From Plectrocnemia conspersa (Eukaryota > Arthropoda > Insecta > Trichoptera > Polycentropodidae): 64,000 nucleotides of DNA. This document shows, in pieces, positions 13,116 to 25,450 of this stretch. The stretch lies in NCBI GenBank assembly GCA_009617715.1, contig VTFK01000046.1, forward strand, positions 124,001 through 188,000, given 5' to 3'. The first letter of the stretch is position 1, and every line of letters starts with the position of its first letter. The position numbers and the translations under genes are program-made. The notes beneath the pieces were generated by a model. That model saw only the letters and a program-made list of their open reading frames with translations. It made no database searches and had not been told where the DNA came from.

Positions 13116-13699
13116 CAGTGAAAATATATTTAGCAATTGATTTTTAATTTATTGGGCATTTCAATAAAACTGCATTGAAACGCATAAGTTCTAAATATTT
13201 TTGAGTTAACAGGTCGCCCTACTATCATTAAAACTCGATTTTATATTAAAATCCAAACCTAACCTAAGCGAATTACCCAAACTTGATTTTACTTAATGAA
13301 AATTATTAAAATAACCAAAGTTTTTCTACTAACATTAGGTTGGGACTTAATTTGACGGTTGCAAAACGTCAATTGGCTGGTCAACCCCGAAGCAAGCCCA
13401 ACTTGATTTAATGTAAATTCTAAAAATAATATATAATTTGGAACTTTCATGAAGTCAAGTTGGGTTTGGTTTATTAGATTAGGTTAGGTTAGGGTTTGAA
13501 CAGCAAATGAACGTTTCGCAACTGTCAAATTAAATTTCATATACATTTTAGAACAGCATATAATTGAACTAGACCCTATCAGTTAAATTATATTTTCGCT
13601 AATAGAAATTAGATCTACCAGTTAATATATATTCGGATACGATTTCACTGAAACACTTAATGAAATAATATTTATACTCATAAAAATATAATTTCACTG
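13116..13699. mobile_element. MITE-like element with nested internal inverted repeats
   Basis: The ends CAGTGAAAATATATTT (13116-13131) and AAATATAATTTCACTG (13684-13699) are inverted repeats matching at 15 of 16 bases. Inside, an arm at about 13350-13411 (TAATTTGACGGTTGC to CCCAACTTGATTT) is complementary to about 13453-13537 around a spacer of some 40 bp. A further partial copy of that arm sits at 13252-13300. The right arm contains (TTAGG)3. No coding capacity. The boundaries are approximate because related TTTCACT motifs also occur just outside. Confidence 0.5.
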
Positions 13700-16600
13700 A
13701 AAAATACACATACAATACAATACAATGCCAAAAATAAGAAACTATATAGTTCATATTAGGTGAATTTTAAATAGAATTAAATTAAATAAAAAAACGATAA
13801 TTTAATAATCTATGCTATTTTAAAGCGGTTTTTTAAGCACACAATATTTTTTTAAAGTATAAAATGCCAAGTATTATTTATATGCCTTTTTTATAATTAT
13901 AAAATTTTTTTAGCTATGCATTTAAAAAAATTAAACCATTAATATGTACGTATGTACAAGATTATGCTATATCATATAGATTTTATCAGATTGAGCTTAT
14001 AAGCTTATGAGTTATTTTTAATAATGTTATTATTTTTATATCAAAGTTAGATTTTAAATTTTAAAAATTCGTTATTTATTGTTTTGTATATACTTAATTT
14101 TACTTTATAACATAACATTTTTTTACATTTAATGTCAAATAAAACTGTAAATAAAGTTTCCATATTTATAATTTTTTTTTAATAACACATGTTTTTAAGA
14201 TTCCACATTTAGAAATATATACATACACTTATTCACTAGCTGTTCTATATTTAACAACTTAGCTTTATATTTTAACAAAGAAGGAACAAGTCAAACAAAA
14301 TGTAAGGTACCATAACAATGTAATATATACATTATTTCCTAACAACGTAGCCCTTGTAATTTATATCCCACATTTATTGTTAAACGTAATAGAATATGTA
14401 ATCTCAGTTAAATGAAGTTTTCCTTAATACGTCAGAAGATCCTAGGATAAAAATAAATAAAATTAAAATCCTAGGGGTAATCAGTACTACAACATTTTTT
14501 TTTAAATTAAAATATTTGCATTGTTTTAAATAAAATGATTATTTCGATATTACTAATTTACTTTACACAATGTGAATTTTTTTGATTAAAAACTGTTTAG
14601 CACTACAACATTATCCAGCTATTGAAAAATCTCGTACATTTGCGGTATTTTTCACATTGTTTGTCTACTTAAAATATCTTTAAGAAAATTTTTGAGCTCA
14701 TTTGCAATTTCGACTCTAATAAGTATATTTTAAGTCGTTTAATATTGTTTCCCAGCACGTCAAATATACAAAACAAGAAATTAAATTTAAAAAAAAATTA
14801 AATTATACACCCCAATGATAAGAAATGGATCGTAAAGTAAAATATAAAAATACTAGAATGCTAATAAATAATGCAAACCATTCGATATGTTTATAATGTG
14901 GTTGGATTAAACCTATCATAATATAACAGTGGTTTCTTACATTCATAATTAAAGATCTTACCTACAAAATTATATGAATAACACAAATAAAATATTTTTA
15001 TAGAATTTTAATAATATATATGTATATTAAAATGAAAGTCTTCACATTTATTTCTTACTGCGTTTAATTTACTCCGTTTCATTATTTATTTCCAGCTCTT
15101 TGTTGCTATAAATATACATATACATATATATATTTTACAATAACAAGAACCGCTTCGTTTGTCAACAGATTCTAATCACACTCCCCGCGTAAGGCTTCAA
15201 CAAATTGAATTGCCTTTAGACATCGCGCGTCGGATTGGTTCTGTTCTCTCCATTGTTCGTTTTTAGAGTATCCTCCGAGTGATCTTTATCGGTGACTGTT
15301 CGGCTTCGTTTTTCAACCCACCGTTTCATATTTGCCTATCGATCGCGATTGTGAAACGCACATCACAAAAGTGAAGAACAAAAAAATAATAGTTATAACA
15401 TACCGGGTCTAATTGAAATGTCGAATGCAAGTTAAGATCTATTAATTGTCCCATTGAGTGACCCTCGTATCTGCCTATGGCATACAATATGACGAAAATC
15501 AATCAGATGAGACAATGACTTGACAGTGTCTTAGGCTGACACTGAAGTGCGTTTAACCCACAAATATATGCTATAGGTTATATCTCCATGTTTCGAATGT
15601 GAAGGAATATATGTTTTGTATCGCTTTATTAGGCTAATATTAAGATTATCCTAAAAATCAAGTATAACGCATTTATAAGATATTGCTCATTATTTATCTA
15701 TAAAAGGACTAACAATAAATCATTTTTACTAGGTTAAAATGTTTCGCTAACAAAATGAGAAGATAGAATATGAATATATATAATTCAGCAATTCAGTGTC
15801 ATATCAATTTCATTAATAGCCGAATTCAAGCATGATTTGTTAATTTATTCAAATTATTTTTTTTTAGTTTTAAAATCTCAAAATCTTTTTATGATTAGTG
15901 GTTTCTTTAAAAAAATAAAAAATGGCGATAAACTGCTTGAGGAGCAGTATGGTGATTATTTTAGTTAAAAATTAAATATGCACGATTATTTTTAAATTTT
16001 TTACAACCGTTAAATTTTTTATATCACTGCATATGAAAGGGTGTCTCCGTGCCAGATGCAAAAATAAGAATTCTCATTTCTCGAGAAATGAAAATCATTG
16101 CGAAATCAAAATGCTTAGAACTGCATTTCTGTGAAATAATGGATGAAATAAAAATATTGGAACATATATTGACTCAATTATGTATCATATTATATACTAT
16201 TTTTAACATATTAGTTATGATTGTTTATTATATTATCTTTATTAGAAGTACATATACACAATTACATTGCTTTTTTGAGTGAAACGATGAAATCGTATTC
16301 CATATTACGAGATGCATCCCAAATATTTTTTTTGAATAAGATTACTAATGCATTCGTTTGTGGTATATATACTTTCAAACGAATTATTGTAACGTACAAA
16401 AAACTGTTTTACGATCCTTTTTAAATAGAGCAAGGTTTCCTTTGCTTTTGTGAAATTGCCTCAATCTATGTATCAGCACGTAATGATTTAAATAGGGGGG
16501 CGCGAAGGGGTTTAGAAGAGTGAATTTGCAAACGATTTGTATGTAAAAATTAGCATCGTTACTGATATTTCATCTACGATATATTATTCATCAAGTATGC

Positions 16601-16871
16601 GTATTTTATTGGGGCTCAAGATTTTTTATTGCTGTTGTAACAATGCTGTTTAAAACCATAATAATGTAGATTTACGCACTGAGTAAATTATTGCTAAGAT
16701 ATGCTTATGTAAATTTAGAATAAAGAAATAAAAAAAAGTTTAAAGGGCAAACCTTTTCAGCCGAATAGGCGCTGGAAAAATTTTTTCAACAGTTTATTTT
16801 ATAAACATATAAATTACGACATCGATAGAGAAGTGTAGATACCGTTATCAAGCGATAAAATTAAAATATCA
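13700..16871. other. noncoding DNA
   Basis: AT-rich except 15160-15560, which is a balanced-composition block with no open frame and looks regulatory. Short frames at 16049-16424 are AT-driven chance. Confidence 0.4.
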
Positions 16872-16940
16872 GGACTTCGAAGTCGAAGAGTTTTTGCTGG
16901 CGTGTCGAGTTGTATTATTGTCGGCTGTGATTTAATCAGC
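16872..16940 (+). repeat. interspersed repeat family A, copy 3 (fragment)
   Basis: Only the signature part is present: GGACTTCGAAGTCG, then GCTGGCGTGTCGAGTTG and TATTATTGTCGGCTGTGA. This is nearly identical to copy 6 (minus strand, 49068-49110) and to copy 1, then homology stops. Confidence 0.7.
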
Positions 16941-19135
16941 GGTCACAAAACTTACATACCCTATGGTTCACTAAGCTCAAAACGTTATATCCTGCGGACT
17001 ATAACCATGCTTTCTTCATACAAGTAACATTATAAATATTAAATTGTATGTTTTTTGCACTCTATGGTTATGCAAAAAAATACGGTTTTTTACTTTAAAA
17101 AGGACAAGACGAAGAAAATATTTGTTTTAATATTACTTTATATAAATCAAAGTAGACACATTTACACTTGATTTATTATATGGTCTGCATTAAAATTTTA
17201 AATCATATTTTTATGTGATTCATATAAACACGATTGTGTTTGTATCTCATGCGTTATTTATTACATTACATTTAAAGCACATACATATGTACCCATCTCG
17301 TAAAATCTGCTTTATACAATAATGTAATGTATACTGGTACATATGTATTGTGCGGAGGTATTTTGTACGACTTATGTACGATTTTCAGCCGAGCGTAGAA
17401 AATCTTCTCGAAGAGAGTTTGCGCGCCGGGTTTCGTGTTTATACTCTTGCTTTAAAGGAAACTTTGAAAAGGATTTTCTGTCATAATAAAGAAAAGTTTG
17501 CAACCAAAGAACGGGAGGAAATGACAGTTTGTAGGGGATGGCTATTATATTTTTCGTTCGCTTCAAATGTATCAAACTTTCTCGGTTCCTGCTCCTTACA
17601 TCGCGAAATTTAGCTTAATATATAGTAGTTTAATTATATTATAATATTCTTGATTAAAGATATGTATATGAAATAAAATATTATTATTTTACAGCATCTT
17701 ATAAATAATTTCTTATAAAATAAATGCTCAAATAATAATATTTTTTTCATAATAATGCATAGGAAAAGACTGAAATTTACCGGACGAAATAAATTTGTAT
17801 TCAATATGGCCAGGTAAAATGACTCTAAGTTTCCAAGCACAAGCATCTTTTACCTTCTTACGACAAATATTACTACGAGTCATTATCATAAAAATGCCAC
17901 AGAGGCACATAGTGCTTCATTAATTACAAAACATTTAACTTTGAATGTATAAAGTAATTGAAAACATATAAACTTGGACTATTTTAATAATGAACGAACT
18001 TCGTTCAGTGATTCACTTTTTCTGTGATACAAGAAGAACTACTGCTGAAATTATTTTTTAAATGGCATAAAACTATTTTTTTATAAAATATTTGATTTTT
18101 GGAAGCTTCGTGCGTTTTGAGTGCTGAAGTAGCACTAAGAAACTCGTTCTCAGTTTTACTAGACGCATTAAAATAAAGGTTATCTATAAAGGTAATATAA
18201 ATTAATCTAAAATTTAGATGTTTTTTTTATCTAAACTTTTCAAATATCCCTCATTAAAGGTTAAAGCAAAACCACTTATTTAGCATAATAAAGCGTTTCA
18301 AAAATATTTATGTGTGTCGAATTGATTTTAACAAAATTTTAAATACTGTGTTTCCGCTGTAGCAATCAAAACACATGTTTGCCCCTTGGTTTTAAGTTTT
18401 TTTCCTGTTGTCCTTTCGCGTTTTACATGTGGGGGAGTAGCGTGTAAAATTATGCATTTTATGTTTTCGAGAGTATCGGGGAGAATCTGGCAGCACTTGA
18501 AGTGCGTTCTAAAAGCAGACGCCGCTTAAAATCCACTGAGTGCATTCCGCTATCGGAACTTTGAGGGGTTTTCTTAGAAGCGATTGTCTCACACTTTTTA
18601 CGCCAGACCTTACAGAGGCCCAGAATCGCACATGTCTCCGGAAGATGTAAAATCGCCCGTTTCTAAAGAAAATTTCAAATTACACAAAGAAGGTCATAAA
18701 ATGTTTCGGTAAAAAGTGAAGTAGCGAACGCTGTTCGGTATCCACTTATCTTTGTATATAGTATATAATATGGATTGCTCACTAGTTTTCCACATGCATG
18801 CTTAGTATGCCCATGGGGCCTCTTGCGATATGTTTAACACCTTGACGACTAGTCTAACCCCATGTGCGAGTTTAACACGTTCACTCGTCGGTGGTTATGT
18901 ACATATAAATTTGCGAAAATAAATTGTTTGGGGTTAATTAAGTAATGCTCATAATAGTTCAAGCCAGCGGTTTTTAACTGGGGTCCGCGAAACAATTTTG
19001 ACATTAATAAAAATAAAAAAATACCGTGAGACATAATATACTTAATCGTTATGTATTTGTGTTAAAGCTAAAGCTACAAATTTTATTTTAAACATATTTA
19101 GTTCGAACATATTAAAATTTTTGATGTAATTAATG
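16941..19135. other. noncoding DNA
   Basis: The block at 17350-17610 is open on both strands (87 and 67 codons) and less AT-rich, but neither product resembles anything I know. The block at 18340-18720 is a balanced-composition candidate regulatory element. The sequence GGTTTTTAACTGGGGTCCGCG at 18969-18989 resembles hAT terminal repeats, but no partner end was found. Confidence 0.35.
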
Positions 19136-19228
19136 ACAAGATACAAATGGACTTGGCAACGCCGAGACTGGACACTTGAAGATTGGGTGAAAGTTATTTG
19201 GTTCGACAAATCTAACTTTAAGATACAT
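19136..19228 (+). pseudogene. Tc1-like transposase fragment
   Basis: Thirty-one codons read RYKWTWQRRDWTLEDWVKVI followed by WFDKSNFKIH. This matches the Tc1-family segment around the first catalytic Asp (usually W-DE-S-F); here the DE pair reads DK. The frame is lost on both sides, and no TIRs were identified. It is a dead relic. Confidence 0.85.
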
Positions 19229-21609
19229 ATGTATGTTTAAACCAACCCTTGTTCAATAAAATTATAAATTAATAACTTTATTTATCGTTATGGTATCTAA
19301 AATTTTAGGGAACCCTGGTGTATTTAACCAAGCAAAGGTATAAATCATATTCACTGCGAGTCTACGAAAAGTACTAGACTCAGTAATGGCATCTAATGGA
19401 TTTCCTTTGGATAAAATTATCTACGCGATCATTTGATACCAATAAGATAACCCTGGTCATGTTATATAATACATCGCGAGAAGTTAAAGGTTAAGTTGTA
19501 TCGTTTTGATGCATCAGATCTGTTTAAAGGTATAAGGTTTTCCGACAAAGTTGCAAATACCAAAATTAGCCAAAGATGAAGTGTAGGAAATTGCCTTATT
19601 ATAGAATACTTTTTAAACAGGATTTTAGCTGTAATTAGAGATGATAGAAGATCAACGAAATATATAGTATATTTAAACAAATTATGGAATAAATCTTGAT
19701 ATTTTTTTATTAATTTATAATATATATATATTCTCTTGAATTATTAAAATATACTATTTTGACCACGGCTTTCTTTTTCTTCTTTATTTTACCATTGCAC
19801 TTGTTAATCTAACTTTTTCTTCAATCATACCTCACTTTCGTAACTTTGATATTCTAATTTAACTTTAACCATTTCTTAGAGATCCAAGCTGGAGGAATAT
19901 TTCCAAGATGCATAGCTTCGTTCAAATCAAAATCACCTCACATTCCCGTGTAAGCTTTGATTGGTCACCATATTAAAACTTCCATATACGGCCGAAGAGA
20001 ATAATCGTAGCTATATAGGCGTTGAAACGTTTGTACATACATACATACATATCTTATCCATATGTAAAATAACTTTGACAATCTTCTTGTCTGACGCCTC
20101 TCCGCTCGGTCCATTTACTCCACGCTCGTTTAACCGTAACAAGTTAAGAGTAAAAACCGCGTTCTTATCTTATGTGGTGGTAGTCTCTGTACCGGAGCAT
20201 CCATGATCTTGACATGTGCTTCATACTAAATTAAACCGACAATTAGTTATCTCGCCCAGAGTCATACATCACCGTTTTTATGATGCAGATAGCGCTGGAA
20301 ACGAGAATTAGAAAGGGTGTGTGTATATAAAAGAACGCGACTGTTAATTAAAAGTTATTTCCAAGTGAAGTCTCACGGAACTTTTTTATCTTTTTATATA
20401 TTTTTTGGTGTTGTTGTTGTTGTTGTTGTTGTGAAAGCTCAGAGGTCGAGCCAAAATCACATTCGAGTATTATATTAATAATTAGTTTTTAGTGCGCAAC
20501 AATATATGCAATGCGAAAATGTAGTTATAATTTACTTTTATTATGATTAGCTCTGTCTCTTTATCTTAAAATTATTGGTTTTCATTTACAAGTTTTAGTA
20601 CAACAATATATTTTTCTCAATTATATTTAAAATTAAGCATGTCGTTATTTTCTTAGCATGATAGTTAAAAGTAAATTATTAGTTATAATTAAATACAACA
20701 TTATGCTAATCAATACTATAGTTTATGGTATTTTCAATAAATTAAATATATAATAACCAATCATACACATGCAATAAAAACTAATTTTTAGTATTTAGTA
20801 AAAGCAAAAGTTTTTCAACAATATCTTAAAAACAGAAACACACTAATGATCAGCGTTTAATTTTTCATAAAAATTTGTTTGTGGAAAAAATTATTAATTA
20901 GATACTAAATACAGGTAATTTTTATTATAAGAAAATATTAAATTAAAAAAATATTATAAAGAGTCGTTTTTTTTTTATTTTTAACTACGATGTATGTTGA
21001 TAATAATATAACTTTAAATAATAAATAACATAGTAATTAACACTTAAATATTTAATTGAAATGGTTACAATGTAAATCCTAGAGAGCAGAATTAATTACA
21101 AACCACAACTGGTTAAATTACATTTAACCTTAACAGTGGCAAGATTAATAATTTATTTTGAGACCCTTGTACTCGTTAACCTAAGATAGTATCTTATAGG
21201 AATATTATAAATCAGATTAAATCCTTAATAATTGTTTTTGAACTAATAAATTATTTTTACAATATTTATTCATTAATTATAAAACAAATTTAAATTCTAC
21301 ATAAAATTTTAAATTTAGAACCAGTATTTCGCAAATAAAATATTAAAAATATTTTTTTTCTCTTGTATAGTACTCAACATATATTCTTAAAATACATAGT
21401 AGTTAAAAATAATAGAGTATAAAATATAAAACTGAAAATTAAAAAGCTGTTGTTATTACTGAGCGCAATTTATTTTGCTTGAAATCAAATTAGATGAATA
21501 AATAGCATATAATGTGGGACTTTTAAGCACCTATCAATTTATATTTATTTATAGGTAATTTTAATGACCATTTCGATCAAATAAAAATAAATACCAACTC
21601 GTCTCGTAA
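19229..21609. other. noncoding DNA
   Basis: Mostly AT-rich. The block at 20080-20460 is less AT-rich and ends in the (GTT)7 microsatellite. A TATATAAAAG lies at 20324-20333, but no transcript can be supported. Confidence 0.35.
20410..20431. repeat. (GTT)7 microsatellite
   Basis: Seven uninterrupted GTT units. Confidence 0.95.
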
Positions 21610-21840
21610 ACATCTAGAAAAACTAATCTTTGTTTGGAAAAGATGCGCGATAGACAATGTAGAAAATTCTTTTTTTACCAATCGCCAAAGTGGCCGTCTA
21701 GAAGTTTCACTTTTAGGGAATAAACATATTTCGTGGTTGTGTCCAACAATGATGCAAACGTCCTTATTTGCAAATCGCCACAGTTGCCTTGAATCATAAA
21801 TAGAAAAGATGCGACACTTAGTCACATCAGGGAGACAGGC
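21610..21840 (-). repeat. interspersed repeat family A, copy 4
   Basis: The minus-strand conceptual peptide contains NKDVCIIVGHNHEICLFPKS and RRPLWRLVKKEF, collinear with the peptide of copies 1, 2 and 5. The plus-strand edge CTAGAAAAACTAATCTTTG and TTTGGAAAAGATG is shared with copy 6. The stop-free minus frame here spans 114 codons (21577-21921), the longest of the family, but the N-terminal part is unlike the other copies. Confidence 0.65.
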
Positions 21841-24179
21841 AGATACATAATTTCTAAAGAATCCCAGCACAAGGCACATCAGCGGATACTCCAGCACCAA
21901 TTTTTTTCCGCACTCCAGCAAATACTATCATACATTTATATGGTATTTTATATAGGCTTAATAAAATAAACTGTAATCAACTTGGGCATCAAAACTAAAA
22001 AAAAACTTGTAGTGTCTGATTTATAAAAATGAGCACATTTTAATTAACAATTAGACCACTCAATAAAGAGATTCAATCCACAGGTACCAAACGGTCAAAA
22101 GGCGTTTAGCCAAATTTACTGACATGGGAATATAAATATTACGTTTTCAATTTCAATCATAAACACTGGTGATAAGGCCGGTTTCAAAAAGCCATATCTA
22201 AATATTGGTTTTAAAATCTAGAAAATCTAGAAAATAATTATTACATATTAAGTCATAAAGTAGCTGCCATAAATCATAAAGATTAAATAATCTGTCGCTA
22301 CTATGATATAGAATGCGGGATTGCGGGTTTAATCCAAACTTTAACGACCAACAGCAGTCTGTTTCGAAACTCACAACAAAGTAACAAACACGCTTTTTAA
22401 TTTGCCGTTCCACTGAAAGAGGGCGCAAAACAAAATCTCCAGTAAAGGGTGCCATGGATAATTAATATGGGAACGCAGAAAAATAACTACCACTTAACAA
22501 GATACGCTTTGAGCTTCAATGCATCTAAACTACATCGAAGATCGAATAAGCTGCCGCTTCTCTCTTTGCATTACGCTTCAGAGACGCCAGGACCCTTCAA
22601 ACACATCGAAATGATGAAAACTTTACGTATAAATATTAACACATTTGTCTTAAACGAAAATAAACACTCCTAACTCGAAGGTTATGACAGTTGTGTAAAA
22701 TCAAGGGAATTTTCGCTGGAACATTAAATTAAAACATCTAGATTGTTATAATACTACAGAAACTACTAAGAAATTAACAGAGATACATTTGAATTACCGA
22801 AATGTACAAAAAAAATTAAAGAAAAATATAGACAATGCATACATATCACGCGGACCCTAGCAAAAACTGCAGAGTAATCATACGTTTTTGGGACGAGATC
22901 TGTACTTAGTGAGTAATAGATTTTTTTCAGTTTATACGACTGCTTATTTTATGCCAATTTAATTTTATATTCTGGATTTTTTATATATTAATAAAATCAT
23001 ATATAGTTCATTGCTAGAAGCTGTATCTCAAATTCATATAAAATTTTTTGTGGTGTTAAAAATTTCGTTTTTACCATCATTGGATAATATCAAAAAAAAA
23101 ATAAACATTTAGAAAATTTGAATTAAAATATTGAATTATAGGCTTAAGTAATAAAGGCTCAATCAATAGAACAGTGATTAATTAAAAAAATCGGAATTAA
23201 TTGAAAAACTCGCCCTCGCGTCAAATTCTCTCAATCTGCAAGATGAGCTCGTTAAAACTTTTTAATCATCCTGTTGCCGATAACGTAACGTTTCAATTCC
23301 GCGGCCAGCGATCGTCAACCGCGTCGTAAATTTAATGCAATTGCGGTAACCAGACAAAGTTCGCGGCACGTGTCACTTAAATTCAATTTGTGTGTTGTTT
23401 CGTTTCTAACTTGGCACCAGTTCAAACGAACGTTCGAAGTTTGCTCGTTCGCCGGAATTAATTCGGCCCCGTAATAAAAATTTGCGGGCGCAAGCGAAAT
23501 TTTACATCGAACAATGAGCAAAATCGTGAAAATCATACGAATTAATATGATATATAATCGTGCATCGTTACATAATTTTTATGTAGTTGAAGCTGAACGA
23601 ATTTAAAGCATCGATGTGATTTAATAAGCTTTAAAGCAACAAAAATAATGCCTTAATACTTTTATTTTGATTCAATATAAAATCAAAATATTTTATGCTA
23701 TACTATTTACCTGTAATCAATATTTTATATCTTTACATTGATCAATATCAAACACATTAATCCAATTTATTGACACAGGCGCGTAGCGCAAGGGTTGTAA
23801 ATTACTGCATTATCCTGATTAATTGCCTATGCAGTAGTCATTCCATTGTTATGACTACATATCAATAACTAATTGACGTGATTATCAATATTTTATAAGC
23901 CATAAATATCAGAAATATGATTAAAAATATAATTGTTTATTTGATAAATTCATTGGTGAAACAAATGTAGAAATAAGCATTATATAATCGATTCAATCAA
24001 TCATTATATACAGTTATTATACGCAACAGAATTACATTTTACGAATTTTCTAAGCTTGTCTTAGGATATTTTTTTGATACTTAAAACCTAAGTTTATATG
24101 TATTGCAGCAAAAAATCACATATTTAGTTTATTAAACCAGTGAAATATACATTTTCAGGTTTTGAGGCTAAATGAATGT
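21841..24179. other. noncoding DNA
   Basis: AT-rich. The blocks 22300-22680 (weak) and 23200-23530 (clear) have balanced composition. The second includes GCGGCCAGCGATCG and GGCACGTGTCAC and is a candidate regulatory element. Open frames here look like chance. Confidence 0.35.
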
Positions 24180-25450
24180 GATTTTGTAGCCAACATAGGT
24201 ATTAAAACAACTAGTAATAATTTATTTTATTACCATATATATTTTATCACATATATAGATATTCTGCAGCGTGCTTCAGTAGAATGCGGACGTACGCTCC
24301 GCGTGCCTCTCGCTTCCATCGTACGCAGTCTGACTACCTACGTCACAAAATACAAAAGAGAAAGCCCCTCACTACCGCCATCAAGAAGGCACAAATGCGC
24401 AAGCATGCAGTGGGTACGCTAAAAGCGTTTCTTATGCAATCTACGACCACGAGCCACCCCCTAGACGCAGTTTTCCAAAGAAAAAATGAGACTATACACC
24501 GAGCAAAAGACATTAGTAATTTCGCGGAAGTGACTGTAACGTCTAAGCCATCAAGGATACCTCTCGTAATAATAAAGATTACAGGAACACACGTCGAAAC
24601 GACTGCCTTGATTAAATCAATTCTCAAGTCAGCAAATTTTACGCTGAGATGCATCAAAAAGGGCAGTATTTCCGTACAATGTCGCTCGAAAAGGACTGCT
24701 AGGATTATGCACCTTTCAAGCTTTAAATGTTAAATATAGAAAATACTTTCGACACAGTATGACACGACGGTTTGATTCATAAATTATACAAAAGCAAAAC
24801 TCCTATTTGCTACGCTAAATACGATCATACCTGAAAAGTAGAATCTATTTTTCTCCACTAAATAATGATCACTCCATTCCGCGTAGAATTCCAGCTGGTA
24901 ATCCTCAGGGAAGTTTTCTCGGGCCGTTCCTCTTTATCTTCTATACGAACGATATCCTAAAAATAAAAAAATACGCGTTTATATATAATATGAACATTGA
25001 CGATACAGCTATTTTAACTAGTTCTTACTAGTCGAAAATAGATTAAAAAAATCTTTTAAAATCTTAAATAAATATTTTGAGAGGTGGAAAATTAAAATTA
25101 ACCAAATTAAAAACATAAGTAATTGTTTTCACAAAACGTAGATAAACTTTGCAAGCACAAGGGCAATAACGTAAGATAAAAATAAGCGTTAAATACATGG
25201 CCTACACCTGGACCCCAATCTTAAATTTAATATACATATTTTGGAAATTCGCTCTAAAAGGTTTGCCGCCATTGCGGCCCTTTATAGCACGTTAACTATA
25301 AAATAAATTATATTTTCTAAATAATTATTTAGACTTATTTTCACATATGCCTGTCTGGTGTGGAGTAACGCCAGTAATATTTATTTTTTAAAATTACAAG
25401 TCATTTAAAACTAAGCTACAAAAATAATATATAATACACCTTTTTATACT
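24180..25450 (+). pseudogene. jockey-like non-LTR retrotransposon, internally deleted and decayed
   Basis: The frame 24284-24733 ends in a gag-like ORF1 segment (IPLVIIKITGTHVETTAL, then SANFTLRCIKKGSISVQ), typical of jockey-clade ORF1 proteins. Almost immediately afterwards, from about 24736, reverse-transcriptase palm sequence appears. Motif A remains as IENTFDTV-stop-HDGLIHKLY, followed after a frameshift by IPAGNPQGSFLGPFLFIFY. The YADD box has decayed to NIDD near 24995. The thumb/C-terminal region ends near 25445 with IIYNTPF-like sequence. The zinc-knuckle end of ORF1, the endonuclease and the RT fingers are missing, so a deletion joined ORF1 to mid-RT. Many stops and frameshifts are present. 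Confidence 0.85.

Noticed and set aside
13482..13500. Interstitial telomere (TTAGG)n
   Set aside because: Only three units, and inside an inverted-repeat arm of a MITE-like element. Too short to call telomeric.
18969..18989. hAT-type terminal sequence near the Tc1 relic
   Set aside because: Resembles hAT ends but no inverted partner or target duplication was found.
20324..20333. TATATAAAAG as a core promoter
   Set aside because: TATA-like strings are everywhere in this DNA, and no downstream exon or initiator could be supported.
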